In this document: piece by piece, positions 43,411 to 51,108 of the stretch
Layout: every line of letters begins with the position of its first letter
Numbering within the stretch: position 1 is the first letter of the stretch
NCBI GenBank assembly: GCA_038748365.1
Contig: JBCDIZ010000006.1
Coordinates: forward strand, 124,001-188,000
Source of the DNA: Alterisphingorhabdus sp038748365
GTDB lineage: Bacteria > Pseudomonadota > Alphaproteobacteria > Sphingomonadales > Sphingomonadaceae
Length of the DNA stretch: 64,000 bases
Direction of reading: 5' to 3'
Notes under the pieces: model-generated
Seen by the model: the letters and a program-made list of their open reading frames with translations, nothing else
Told to the model about the DNA's origin: nothing
Database searches by the model: none
Translations under genes and position numbers: made by a program

Positions 43411-45240
43411 TCAATACACCCGCGCTTTAGGCTCAATATACGTCGCCTCATCCGAGAGTGTATATTCATGCACCGGGCGGTAGCCGATTTCGGTCTTGCC
43501 GCCATTGCCGCCCCATCCTTCAAAGGTGATGACGCTGTGCTTCATCCAGTTTTTGTCATCACGGTCGCTATGGTCTTCGTGCATATGCGCGCCGCGACTT
43601 TCCTTGCGGTTGGCGGCGCTTTCCATGGTGCAGACAGCCTGGGCCATGAGATTGTCCAACTCCAGTGTTTCGATAAGGTCAGTGTTCCAGATCAGCGAAC
43701 GATCAGTGACATGGACGTCGCCCATGCGCTGACACACCTTGCCCATCGCTTCTTGGCCTTCGGCAAGCAATTCATTGTCGCGAAACACGGCACAGTGCTT
43801 TTGCATCGTCTTCTGCATCTCGGTGCGGATTTCCGCTGTTGGCGACTCGCCGCTGGCATAGCGGAAATGGTCAAGGCGGCTGAGTGACTGCTCTTCTGAG
43901 CCACCCGGCAAAGGCTTATGCGCACTGCCCGCGGTGACGGTTTCCGCCAGACGATGGCCGGTGGCACGGCCGAAGACAACAAGGTCAATCAACGAGTTGG
44001 AACCCAAGCGATTGGCGCCATGGACCGAGACACAGGCCGCTTCGCCCACGGCGAACAGACCCTGCACAATAGCATCGGGGTCATCCTTGCTCGGGTTGAT
44101 CACCTCGCCATGATAGTTACATGGAATGCCGCCCATATTGTAATGCACCGTCGGCACCACCGGCAGCGGCTCACGGGTCAGGTCCACCCCGGCGAAAATC
44201 TTACCGGTTTCGGTAATGCCCGGCAGGCGCTGCGCCAGCACATTGGAATCGATATGATCAAGATGCAGGAAGATATGATCGCCTTCCTTGCCGACACCAC
44301 GTCCTTCGCGAATCTCGGTCGCCATGCAGCGCGACACAACATCGCGGCTCGCAAGGTCTTTCGCTGATGGCGCATAGCGCTCCATAAAGCGTTCGCCTTC
44401 GGAGTTAGTAAGATAACCACCCTCACCGCGCGCGCCCTCAGTGATCAGAACGCCTGCGCCATAAATGCCTGTTGGGTGGAACTGGACGAATTCCATATCC
44501 TGCAACGGCAGGCCGGCACGCAGCACCATGCCACCGCCATCACCGGTACAGCTATGCGCGCTGGTGGCAGAGAAATAGCAACGGCCATATCCGCCAGTGG
44601 CCAGCGTCACTGCATGGCTGCGGAAACGGTGAATCGAACCATCTTCGAGGCAGATAGCAATCACCCCACGGCAGACTTTGCCATCGGGCGAGTCTTCCAT
44701 AATCAGGTCGATCGCGAAATACTCAACAAAGAAATCCGCATCATATTTGAGGCTCTGCTGGTAGAGCGCGTGCAGCATCGCATGGCCGGTACGGTCAGCG
44801 GCGGCACAGGTGCGCTGCACCGGCGGGCCTTCACCCATATTCTGCATATGGCCACCAAAGGGCCGCTGATAGATGGTGCCATCATCATTGCGTGAGAACG
44901 GTACACCGGCATGTTCCAGCTCGTAAACAGCGGCAGGCGCCTCGCGGCAGAGATATTCAATTGCGTCCTGATCACCAAGCCAGTCCGAACCCTTGACCGT
45001 GTCATACATATGCCAGGACCAGTGATCCGGCGTATTGTTACCCAGCGAAGCGGCAATTCCGCCCTGCGCCGCCACAGTATGACTCCGGGTCGGGAAGACC
45101 TTTGTGATACAGGCGGTTTTCAGCCCCGCCTCGGCGCTGCCCATGGTGGCACGCAGGCCAGAACCACCAGCGCCAACGACAACGCTGTCATAAGTGTGAT
45201 CGATAATCTTGTAAGCAGGCTGGGTCGACTGTTCCGTCAT
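43411..45240 (-). CDS. sdhA: Succinate dehydrogenase flavoprotein subunit
   Basis: Catalytic subunit of complex II, oxidising succinate to fumarate with covalent FAD. 609 aa. FAD-binding VVGAGGSGLRATMG, His-flavin motif RSHTVAAQGGI, FVQFHPTGIYGAG, GEAACVSVHGANRLGSNSL and the closing YIEPKARVY are all intact. Order on the minus strand is sdhC-sdhD-sdhA. The iron-sulfur subunit sdhB, normally next, is absent: a ParDE module and creD occupy that side. Confidence 0.97.
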   Translation of the reverse strand: MTEQSTQPAYKIIDHTYDSVVVGAGGSGLRATMGSAEAGLKTACITKVFPTRSHTVAAQGGIAASLGNNTPDHWSWHMYDTVKGSDWLGDQDAIEYLCREAPAAVYELEHAGVPFSRNDDGTIYQRPFGGHMQNMGEGPPVQRTCAAADRTGHAMLHALYQQSLKYDADFFVEYFAIDLIMEDSPDGKVCRGVIAICLEDGSIHRFRSHAVTLATGGYGRCYFSATSAHSCTGDGGGMVLRAGLPLQDMEFVQFHPTGIYGAGVLITEGARGEGGYLTNSEGERFMERYAPSAKDLASRDVVSRCMATEIREGRGVGKEGDHIFLHLDHIDSNVLAQRLPGITETGKIFAGVDLTREPLPVVPTVHYNMGGIPCNYHGEVINPSKDDPDAIVQGLFAVGEAACVSVHGANRLGSNSLIDLVVFGRATGHRLAETVTAGSAHKPLPGGSEEQSLSRLDHFRYASGESPTAEIRTEMQKTMQKHCAVFRDNELLAEGQEAMGKVCQRMGDVHVTDRSLIWNTDLIETLELDNLMAQAVCTMESAANRKESRGAHMHEDHSDRDDKNWMKHSVITFEGWGGNGGKTEIGYRPVHEYTLSDEATYIEPKARVY

Positions 45241-45242
45241 GC

Positions 45243-45629
45243 TCAGAGAGCTCCTGTAAAGGCAATTTTGGCAACCGAGAAAATGGCGAGCGCGGCGCCG
45301 CCAATGGCATAGATATTAAGCAGCATCAGAACCCCGAATTTGAGGCCGTGATCATGGACATAATCCTCGATCAACACCTGCAAGCCGAGGCGCAAATGCC
45401 AGAAAACCGAGATAGACAGCAGGATCATCGCAACCGCAGCCAATGGCGAGGATAACCAAGCGGTGACTGTCACATAATCATAGCTGCCCAATTGCAGCAA
45501 CGAGACGAAGAACCAGGCGAAAAGCAACATATTGCTAATGGCGGTGATACGGTGAACAATCCAATGCTGCCCGCCATGCCGCGCCGACCCCAGCCCGCGC
45601 ACTTTGCCCAATTGTGTTCCGCTACTCAT
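45243..45629 (-). CDS. sdhD: Succinate dehydrogenase membrane anchor subunit
   Basis: 128-aa hydrophobic anchor of complex II with three membrane segments (about 28-48, 58-82 and 98-120). Family marks are GSARHGGQHWIVHRITAISN and HLRLGLQVLIEDYVHDHGLK, the second carrying His and Tyr near the quinone/heme site. It sits two bases upstream of sdhA and 43 bases after sdhC. Confidence 0.92.
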   Translation of the reverse strand: MSSGTQLGKVRGLGSARHGGQHWIVHRITAISNMLLFAWFFVSLLQLGSYDYVTVTAWLSSPLAAVAMILLSISVFWHLRLGLQVLIEDYVHDHGLKFGVLMLLNIYAIGGAALAIFSVAKIAFTGAL

Positions 45630-45672
45630 ATTTTCCCACTTCTGCTTTGCAGACCCGAATTACTTGCCCGCA

Positions 45673-46059
45673 CTATAGCAGGATTAATGCCCAGAAGCCC
45701 GCCGTCAGCACTAGCGCCAGCAGCGGGATCACACTCGACCACATATTGTTGCTGTCCACCTCATAGCCAGCGCCAATATCCAGCACGAAGTGGCGCAGAC
45801 CCGAGAGAAGATGCTGGAAAAATGCCCAGCTAAGGCCAATCAGCACAACATAGCCGAACCAGCTACCCATTACCGACTGAAACACGCCATAATATTCCGG
45901 TCCACTGGCCGCTGCAAACAACCACCAGCTGAACAGCACGCCACCAACAATCGCCATGCCATCACCGGTAATCCGGTGCAGGATCGATACAGCCATTGCT
46001 GGCCCCCATCTCCATATAGAAAGATGCGGCGATAGGGGTCTCGGGCTTTTCTGAGTCAT
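45673..46059 (-). CDS. sdhC: Succinate dehydrogenase cytochrome b556 subunit
   Basis: 128-aa anchor. RPLSPHLSIWRWGPAMAVSI and LHRITGDGMA form the N-terminal quinone-site signature; HLLSGLRHFVLDIGAGYE holds the heme-ligand His; three hydrophobic segments. First gene of the sdhCDA unit. Confidence 0.94.
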   Translation of the reverse strand: MTQKSPRPLSPHLSIWRWGPAMAVSILHRITGDGMAIVGGVLFSWWLFAAASGPEYYGVFQSVMGSWFGYVVLIGLSWAFFQHLLSGLRHFVLDIGAGYEVDSNNMWSSVIPLLALVLTAGFWALILL

Positions 46060-46273
46060 GGTTCCATCACTTCCTAGTCAGATAAGCATTTGCGCTCCAT
46101 GTAGCGATTTGGCGGCGAGTTGCAAATGAACTTTGGCAGGAAATCCCGGCGGATAGAGCCTGTCGCTACGATATTCCGATATTGTTTCCCAAGCCAACAG
46201 AATTCAACTGACGATAACTCAGTGTTAACCACAAGCGAATAGATTGCAGCCGATACAGTCGTTGAGGGTTCCT

Positions 46274-47662
46274 ATGTCACTGCACAAATCTGACTCTGAG
46301 AAGAAACGCTCCACGCATATTTCGCGTGAGCAGATTGACCGCGAGCTATCTATCAGTGAGCGTTTGCGCCATTTCGATCCAGAGCAACAACTGCCTAGCC
46401 TCACCAATGAGGTTATGGAAACGCTTTTGTCCCGCGAATATGAAATTGCGGAAACCTTCTGGGACCATTATTGCAAAACAACGCCTTTCGGACCGAAATT
46501 CGGCAATAATCCGGAAGCACGTAAGGCTGGCGTTGAAGACATACGAATCTTCACCCGCGAGAAATTCGGCAATCTGGACTCGCAAAAATGGGTTTACACC
46601 GCTTTCCACAACGCGGTTGTTGCCAAGGATATGGGCATTGCCCATTGGCAGCTCATTGCCTCTGTCACAGAGACATATGAAAAAGCGCAATCCATCCTAT
46701 ACCAAGAGGTCGGCAAGGATTTCAGGCGCTTCGTTGATCTCAGCCGTGCACTGCAAAAGGTACAGATTATTGAAACTGAGATCATGTCTTCCGCCATCGC
46801 TATTTTGGAACGACAAGAAGCAGGAAATCGCATTTCCATACATTCTGACCAGTTCAAGTCACAAGTCGATGCAGAAATCCACACGACCACTTTGCTGGGC
46901 GAAACCTTGCATGGCCAGGTGAGCGATGCCTCTGATGCAGCGCGCGGCATGTTGAGCAAATCTTCTGAAGTTGCCGCTGCTGCTGAGCAGTCGGCTATTG
47001 CCATGCGCGAAGCAGCACAGACTGCTGCAGGTCTGATCCGGGCGATTGAAGATGCCCGTGTCGAGGTGGAAACCGCCGCAGACATCGCCAATCGCGCCGC
47101 AAAAGGCGCAAGCGACGCGGTGGCCAGCACCGAAAAACTCTCCAGCCATGCGCAATCGATTGAATCGATCCTGGGCCTGATTCGCGAAATTGCCGGGCAG
47201 ACCAATTTGCTAGCCCTCAATGCAACGATCGAGGCCGCGCGAGCCGGGGAAGCTGGTCGCGGCTTTGCGGTTGTGGCGCAGGAAGTCAAAAGCCTCGCCA
47301 ACCAGACTGCGCGTGCCACCGACGATATTGCCGGGAAGATTTCTGCGATTCAGGAAGCCACACAGGATACGGTCGATTCCAACGCCGCAATCCGCGACAC
47401 AGTAGGCGACGTCCAGAAATCCGCCGATCGTATCCGCGAGGCGATGGAGGTTCAGGCGCAGACGGTTACCATGATTACGGCCGCCGTTGATGAGACCGCA
47501 TTAGCCGCTGATTCCATGTCGGGAACCATCGCGACCATTCGCACCGATACCGAGCAGATGGCTGGCGAGATGGACCGGGTCGGCGATGGCTTTACCAAGC
47601 TGGATGGCCAGCTCAATCAGCTGCGTAATCGCTCGGATCGTTTCGCCGACAGCATAGGGTAG
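46274..47662 (+). CDS. Soluble methyl-accepting chemoreceptor with globin-like sensor region
   Basis: 462 aa, no membrane segment. Residues about 40-190 look like an all-helical protoglobin-type sensor (as in HemAT/globin-coupled sensors). Residues about 210-460 are an MCP signalling coiled coil with the conserved hairpin tip IAGQTNLLALNATIEAARAG and EAGRGFAVVAQEVKSLANQT. The expected proximal His is not obvious, so heme binding is unproven. The start at 46274 follows GAGGGTTCCT. No che genes lie nearby, so it may signal outside classical chemotaxis. The MCP part is certain, the globin part tentative. Confidence 0.88.
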   Translation: MSLHKSDSEKKRSTHISREQIDRELSISERLRHFDPEQQLPSLTNEVMETLLSREYEIAETFWDHYCKTTPFGPKFGNNPEARKAGVEDIRIFTREKFGNLDSQKWVYTAFHNAVVAKDMGIAHWQLIASVTETYEKAQSILYQEVGKDFRRFVDLSRALQKVQIIETEIMSSAIAILERQEAGNRISIHSDQFKSQVDAEIHTTTLLGETLHGQVSDASDAARGMLSKSSEVAAAAEQSAIAMREAAQTAAGLIRAIEDARVEVETAADIANRAAKGASDAVASTEKLSSHAQSIESILGLIREIAGQTNLLALNATIEAARAGEAGRGFAVVAQEVKSLANQTARATDDIAGKISAIQEATQDTVDSNAAIRDTVGDVQKSADRIREAMEVQAQTVTMITAAVDETALAADSMSGTIATIRTDTEQMAGEMDRVGDGFTKLDGQLNQLRNRSDRFADSIG

Positions 47663-47718
47663 CCCGCAAAAGCGTATCTGTACTTTCCTTTGGGAGTTCA
47701 AGCGCATAAGCTTGGACC

Positions 47719-48435
47719 ATGAGCAAGGGAAAGCATGTTCTGCTGACCGGCAGCAGCCGCGGCATAGGCGCTGCTATCGCCAAAGCGTTAGGCGAATCAG
47801 GGCATCGGGTGATCGGTCAGGCGACTTCGGCAGATGAGAACCGGATTGCCGCCGATTTTGCCCGGACAGGGGCTGCTTTACAATTGTGGCAGGAAGCACT
47901 CGACCGGCTTGATGGCCATATTGATGTGCTGATCAACAATGCCGGATTGTTTGCGGCGAGCCCGCTCGATCAGGATCATCAGGACTGGCTGGCCGACTGG
48001 CAACAGACCATGATGATCAACCTCACTGCGTCTGCCGAACTGTGCCGCCTTGCGGTGCGCCATTGGCAGGAAAAGGGACAAGGCGGTCGTATCATCAATA
48101 TCGCCAGCCGCGCCGCCTATCGCGGCGACAGCCCGGCGCACTGGCACTATGCCGCATCCAAGGGCGGCTTGGTGGCGATGACCAAGACCATCGCCCGCGC
48201 CTATGCCGCCGAAGATATTCTCGCCTTCGCCATCTGCCCCGGCTTCACCATGACCGGTATGGCCGAGGATTATCTCACCAGCCGCGGCGGCGACAAACTG
48301 CTCAATGATATCCCACTAGGGCGCGTTGCTGAGCCTGAGGAGATTGCCAAGATCGCTGCTTTCTGTGCGGTTGATGCGCCACCCTCAATGACCGGTGCAG
48401 TGCTGGATGCCAATGGAGCGAGCTATGTGCGTTAG
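47719..48435 (+). CDS. SDR family oxidoreductase
   Basis: 238-aa short-chain dehydrogenase: TGSSRGIGAAIAKAL (nucleotide-binding), NNAGLFAASPL, catalytic Ser and YxxxK in NIASRAAYRGDSPAHWHYAA followed by SKGGLVAMTK, PGFTMTGMAED and a C-terminal MTGAVLDANGASYVR. FabG-like by sequence; substrate not predictable. Followed by a palindromic repeat and then the amidohydrolase gene on the same strand. Confidence 0.92.
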   Translation: MSKGKHVLLTGSSRGIGAAIAKALGESGHRVIGQATSADENRIAADFARTGAALQLWQEALDRLDGHIDVLINNAGLFAASPLDQDHQDWLADWQQTMMINLTASAELCRLAVRHWQEKGQGGRIINIASRAAYRGDSPAHWHYAASKGGLVAMTKTIARAYAAEDILAFAICPGFTMTGMAEDYLTSRGGDKLLNDIPLGRVAEPEEIAKIAAFCAVDAPPSMTGAVLDANGASYVR

Positions 48436-48488
48436 TACTACCGAACCGCCCAACACGCCTTTCTTGGAAAAGTGGAAGACCCAACGAA

Positions 48489-48566
48489 CCCCGTTCGTGT
48501 CGAGCGAAGTCGAGACACAGGCCAGCGAAGCGCGAGGTCTCTCGACTACGCTCGAGACGAACGGAG
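48489..48566. repeat. Interspersed palindromic repeat, copy 2
   Basis: Left arm identical to that of the copy at 8546-8621 (CCGTTCGTGTCGAGCGAAGT), right arm ending CTCGAGACGAACGG; the loop sequence differs. It lies between the SDR and amidohydrolase genes. In-frame read-through of this stretch makes the amidohydrolase ORF look falsely longer. Confidence 0.85.
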
Positions 48567-48618
48567 AGGGAGAAAAGATCAAGAAGTCCCGGGTACCCAC
48601 CAAGCTCAGGAGAGTCCC

Positions 48619-49425
48619 ATGATTATCGATGCATGGGGCCAGCATCCGACTCTGCGTCATTCGCAAGACCCGGTCTTTGAATCGCTGCGCCTTTGGACCA
48701 AGGAACCAGCACCAGAAAAAGCAATCCCGGTAGAAATGACAGTCGCTAGTCTGGACCAAGCCGGGGTCGACGTTATGCTCAGCAGCGCATGGTATGCGCC
48801 GCGCAATGTCATGATCTCCAATGACGAGGTCGCTGAATTTGTCGCGGCTTCTAACGGTCGGCTGGTTGGTATCGCGGGCGGCGATTATGCGAGGCCAATT
48901 GACGCGATCCGCGAGACCCGCCGCGCTATTACTGAGCTGGGCTTTAAGGGCGTGCGCATCATCCCCTGGCTGTGGGAAGTGCCACCGACCGACCGGCGCT
49001 TCTATCCGATTTACGCGCTGTGCTGCGAGCTGGGCGTGCCTTTCTGTACCCAGATCGGCCATACGGGTCCGCTTATGCCATCAGAGCCGGGACGGCCGCT
49101 TTATCTTGATCAGGTCGCACTCGACTTCCCTGAATTGAAGATCGTTGCTGGACATATCGGCTATCCTTGGACCGAAGAGGCCATTGCCGTCGCTACCAAG
49201 CATGAGAATGTGTTTATCGACACCTCGGCTTATACCGCCACCCGCTATCCGCCTGAGTTGGTGCGCTATATGCAGGGCCATGGGCGGCATAAGGTGCTAT
49301 TCGGCACCAACTATCCAATGATAACCGCTGCAAAAGCGCTGGCCGGATTGGATAAACTTGGACTGGACGATGAAGCCAAAGCCCTTTTCCTTGGCGGCAA
49401 CGCCCAGCGTGTATTTGGAATTTGA
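48619..49425 (+). CDS. Amidohydrolase family (TIM-barrel, ACMSD-like) protein
   Basis: 268-aa metal-dependent hydrolase/decarboxylase of the amidohydrolase_2 group. It keeps IIDAWGQHP (the HxH position is reduced to one His), FKGVRIIPWLW, CTQIGHTGPL and LKIVAGHIGYPWTEEAI, and VLFGTNYPMI with a Thr-Asn where most have SDYP. Relatives decarboxylate or hydrate aromatic-degradation intermediates. The start at 48619 follows CAGGAGAG; the frame upstream reads through the repeat and was excluded. The altered metal motif makes activity uncertain. It overlaps prmA. Confidence 0.87.
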   Translation: MIIDAWGQHPTLRHSQDPVFESLRLWTKEPAPEKAIPVEMTVASLDQAGVDVMLSSAWYAPRNVMISNDEVAEFVAASNGRLVGIAGGDYARPIDAIRETRRAITELGFKGVRIIPWLWEVPPTDRRFYPIYALCCELGVPFCTQIGHTGPLMPSEPGRPLYLDQVALDFPELKIVAGHIGYPWTEEAIAVATKHENVFIDTSAYTATRYPPELVRYMQGHGRHKVLFGTNYPMITAAKALAGLDKLGLDDEAKALFLGGNAQRVFGI

Positions 49426-50339
49426 TGATGAGCAACAGTTGGAAAATTACCCTGCCCTGCACCCGCGCCGAGGCTGAGGCGCTGGATATGGAAGACTTCC
49501 TGCCCGGCGCGCAGGACATCGCGCCGACACTGGTGACGCGCCGCACCGATGGTGACGATGATAGTAATTGGCTGATTGAGATTTACTGCGACGACAAGCC
49601 CGATGCTGCGATGCTGAAACAGGTCGGAACGCTGGTGCCGGAGAGCGATGCGGAACCACAGCTGGAAGAGCTGCCCGAAGAAGATTGGGTGACGGTGAGC
49701 CAGCAAGGGTTGGAGCCAATACGCGCCGGGCGCTTTCATGTGCATACCCCCGACCATGATCCATCAACCGAGCCGGGCATCTATAATATCCGCATTGGTG
49801 CCGGTCAGGCCTTTGGCACCGGTCATCATGAGACCACCGCTGGCTGCCTCACCATGCTCGACCATATCCGCCGTAGCGGGGCGAGGGCAGACACCATTCT
49901 TGATCTCGGCAGCGGCACCGGCCTGCTCGCGTTTGCCGCAGAGCATCTCTGGCCGCGCGCCTATATCACCGCGACGGATATTGATCCGGTTTCGGTCGAG
50001 GTAATGGGCAACAATATCGTCGCCAATGGCCTGAAAAGCGGGATGCGACAGGGCGAGATCGCAGCCATCGCCGCCGATGGCATGGATGACCCGCTGATTG
50101 AGGTGCGCGCACCCTACCAGCTGATCGTCGCCAATATCCTCGCCGCGCCATTGATCACGCTGTCTGAAGATATTGCCGCGGGCCTGTCACCCCAAGGCAA
50201 TCTGGTTCTGGCTGGGCTGATGAACCATCAGGCGCAAGATGTGCTTCGCGCTTATCGCCGACAAGGCCTGCGGCTGGCGCACAAGATTGTCGATGGTGAG
50301 TGGAGCATCTTATGGCTGCGCAAAAGGCCAGTGGTCTGA
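49425..50339 (+). CDS. prmA: Ribosomal protein L11 methyltransferase PrmA
   Basis: SAM-dependent trimethylation of ribosomal protein L11. 304 aa: an N-terminal substrate-recruiting domain, then RIGAGQAFGTGHHETTAGCL, ILDLGSGTGLLAFAAEHLW (SAM motif I), ATDIDPVSVEVMGNN, IVANILAAPLITL and VLAGLMNHQAQDV. The ATG at 49425 overlaps the amidohydrolase stop (TGATG); a second ATG follows immediately. Confidence 0.94.
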   Translation: MMSNSWKITLPCTRAEAEALDMEDFLPGAQDIAPTLVTRRTDGDDDSNWLIEIYCDDKPDAAMLKQVGTLVPESDAEPQLEELPEEDWVTVSQQGLEPIRAGRFHVHTPDHDPSTEPGIYNIRIGAGQAFGTGHHETTAGCLTMLDHIRRSGARADTILDLGSGTGLLAFAAEHLWPRAYITATDIDPVSVEVMGNNIVANGLKSGMRQGEIAAIAADGMDDPLIEVRAPYQLIVANILAAPLITLSEDIAAGLSPQGNLVLAGLMNHQAQDVLRAYRRQGLRLAHKIVDGEWSILWLRKRPVV

Positions 50340-51025
50340 GCCTGATCGCCACCCTAGCCCGGCTGATCGGCAAGGTGATTGCCTGGCTACTGCTCGCTTG
50401 CGGGCTATTCTATACCGCCGCGACTATGGGCGGCCTGATCGGCACCAACCCGCAATGGCGCGAGCCGGAAAGCGGCGTCGAGATCTTCGTCGAAACCAAT
50501 GGCGTCCACACCGCGATCATCGTGCCGCGCGTCCATGAGGCGCATGACTGGGCGGACTTCCTGCCGCCTTCAGACCTACCCGATCCATCACGGCAAGGCC
50601 TATATCTCTCCTTCAGCTGGGGCGAGCGCACCTTTTATCTCGAGACCGAACGCTGGGAGGACGCGAAGCTCGGCCCGTTGCTCGGCGCCGCCTTTGGCAG
50701 CGATGAGACGCTGATGCATGTCTATCATTATCAGCGGATTAGCGACGGCCCCTATAGCCGCAGCGTGATCATATCCGAGGCACAATATGCGCAGTTGATA
50801 GAGCTCCTCAAAGCCAAGTTCGCCTTGGTCGATAGCAAGCAACCCGAGCCGATAGCCGGTTATGGCCAGACCGACCTATTCTACCCGGCGAAGGGCAGCT
50901 ATTCCGTGCTCTATAGCTGCAACAACTGGACGAGTGACACGCTATCCAAAATCGGCGTCACGGCGGGGCTATGGACGCCGATAGAAAGCGGTGTGATGCG
51001 TTGGTTTCCGGAAGAAAGTGAGTAG
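50312..51025 (+). CDS. DUF2459/TIGR02117 family protein
   Basis: 237 aa with one N-terminal membrane anchor (about 15-38) and an exported domain: EIFVETNGVHTAIIVPRVHE, DLPDPSRQGLYLSFSWGERT, SRSVIISEAQYAQL and the segment YSVLYSCNNWTSDTLSKIG, which has a Cys and closes with a family-typical NxW. These are marks of the TIGR02117 family, whose fold hints at an NlpC/P60-like hydrolase but whose role is unknown. It starts within the end of prmA. Confidence 0.85.
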   Translation: MAAQKASGLSLIATLARLIGKVIAWLLLACGLFYTAATMGGLIGTNPQWREPESGVEIFVETNGVHTAIIVPRVHEAHDWADFLPPSDLPDPSRQGLYLSFSWGERTFYLETERWEDAKLGPLLGAAFGSDETLMHVYHYQRISDGPYSRSVIISEAQYAQLIELLKAKFALVDSKQPEPIAGYGQTDLFYPAKGSYSVLYSCNNWTSDTLSKIGVTAGLWTPIESGVMRWFPEESE

Positions 51026-51108
51026 CCAAAGTTCACACTAAGTTCACACCTATGGGACTTAGGGAATGCTGGCTTTGTTGGATAATCTGTCGGATACATC
51101 CAACAGCC

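Noticed and set aside
48472..48618. In-frame upstream extension of the amidohydrolase gene
   Set aside because: The extension is a translation of the palindromic repeat; a good Shine-Dalgarno and family-like N-terminus begin at 48619.
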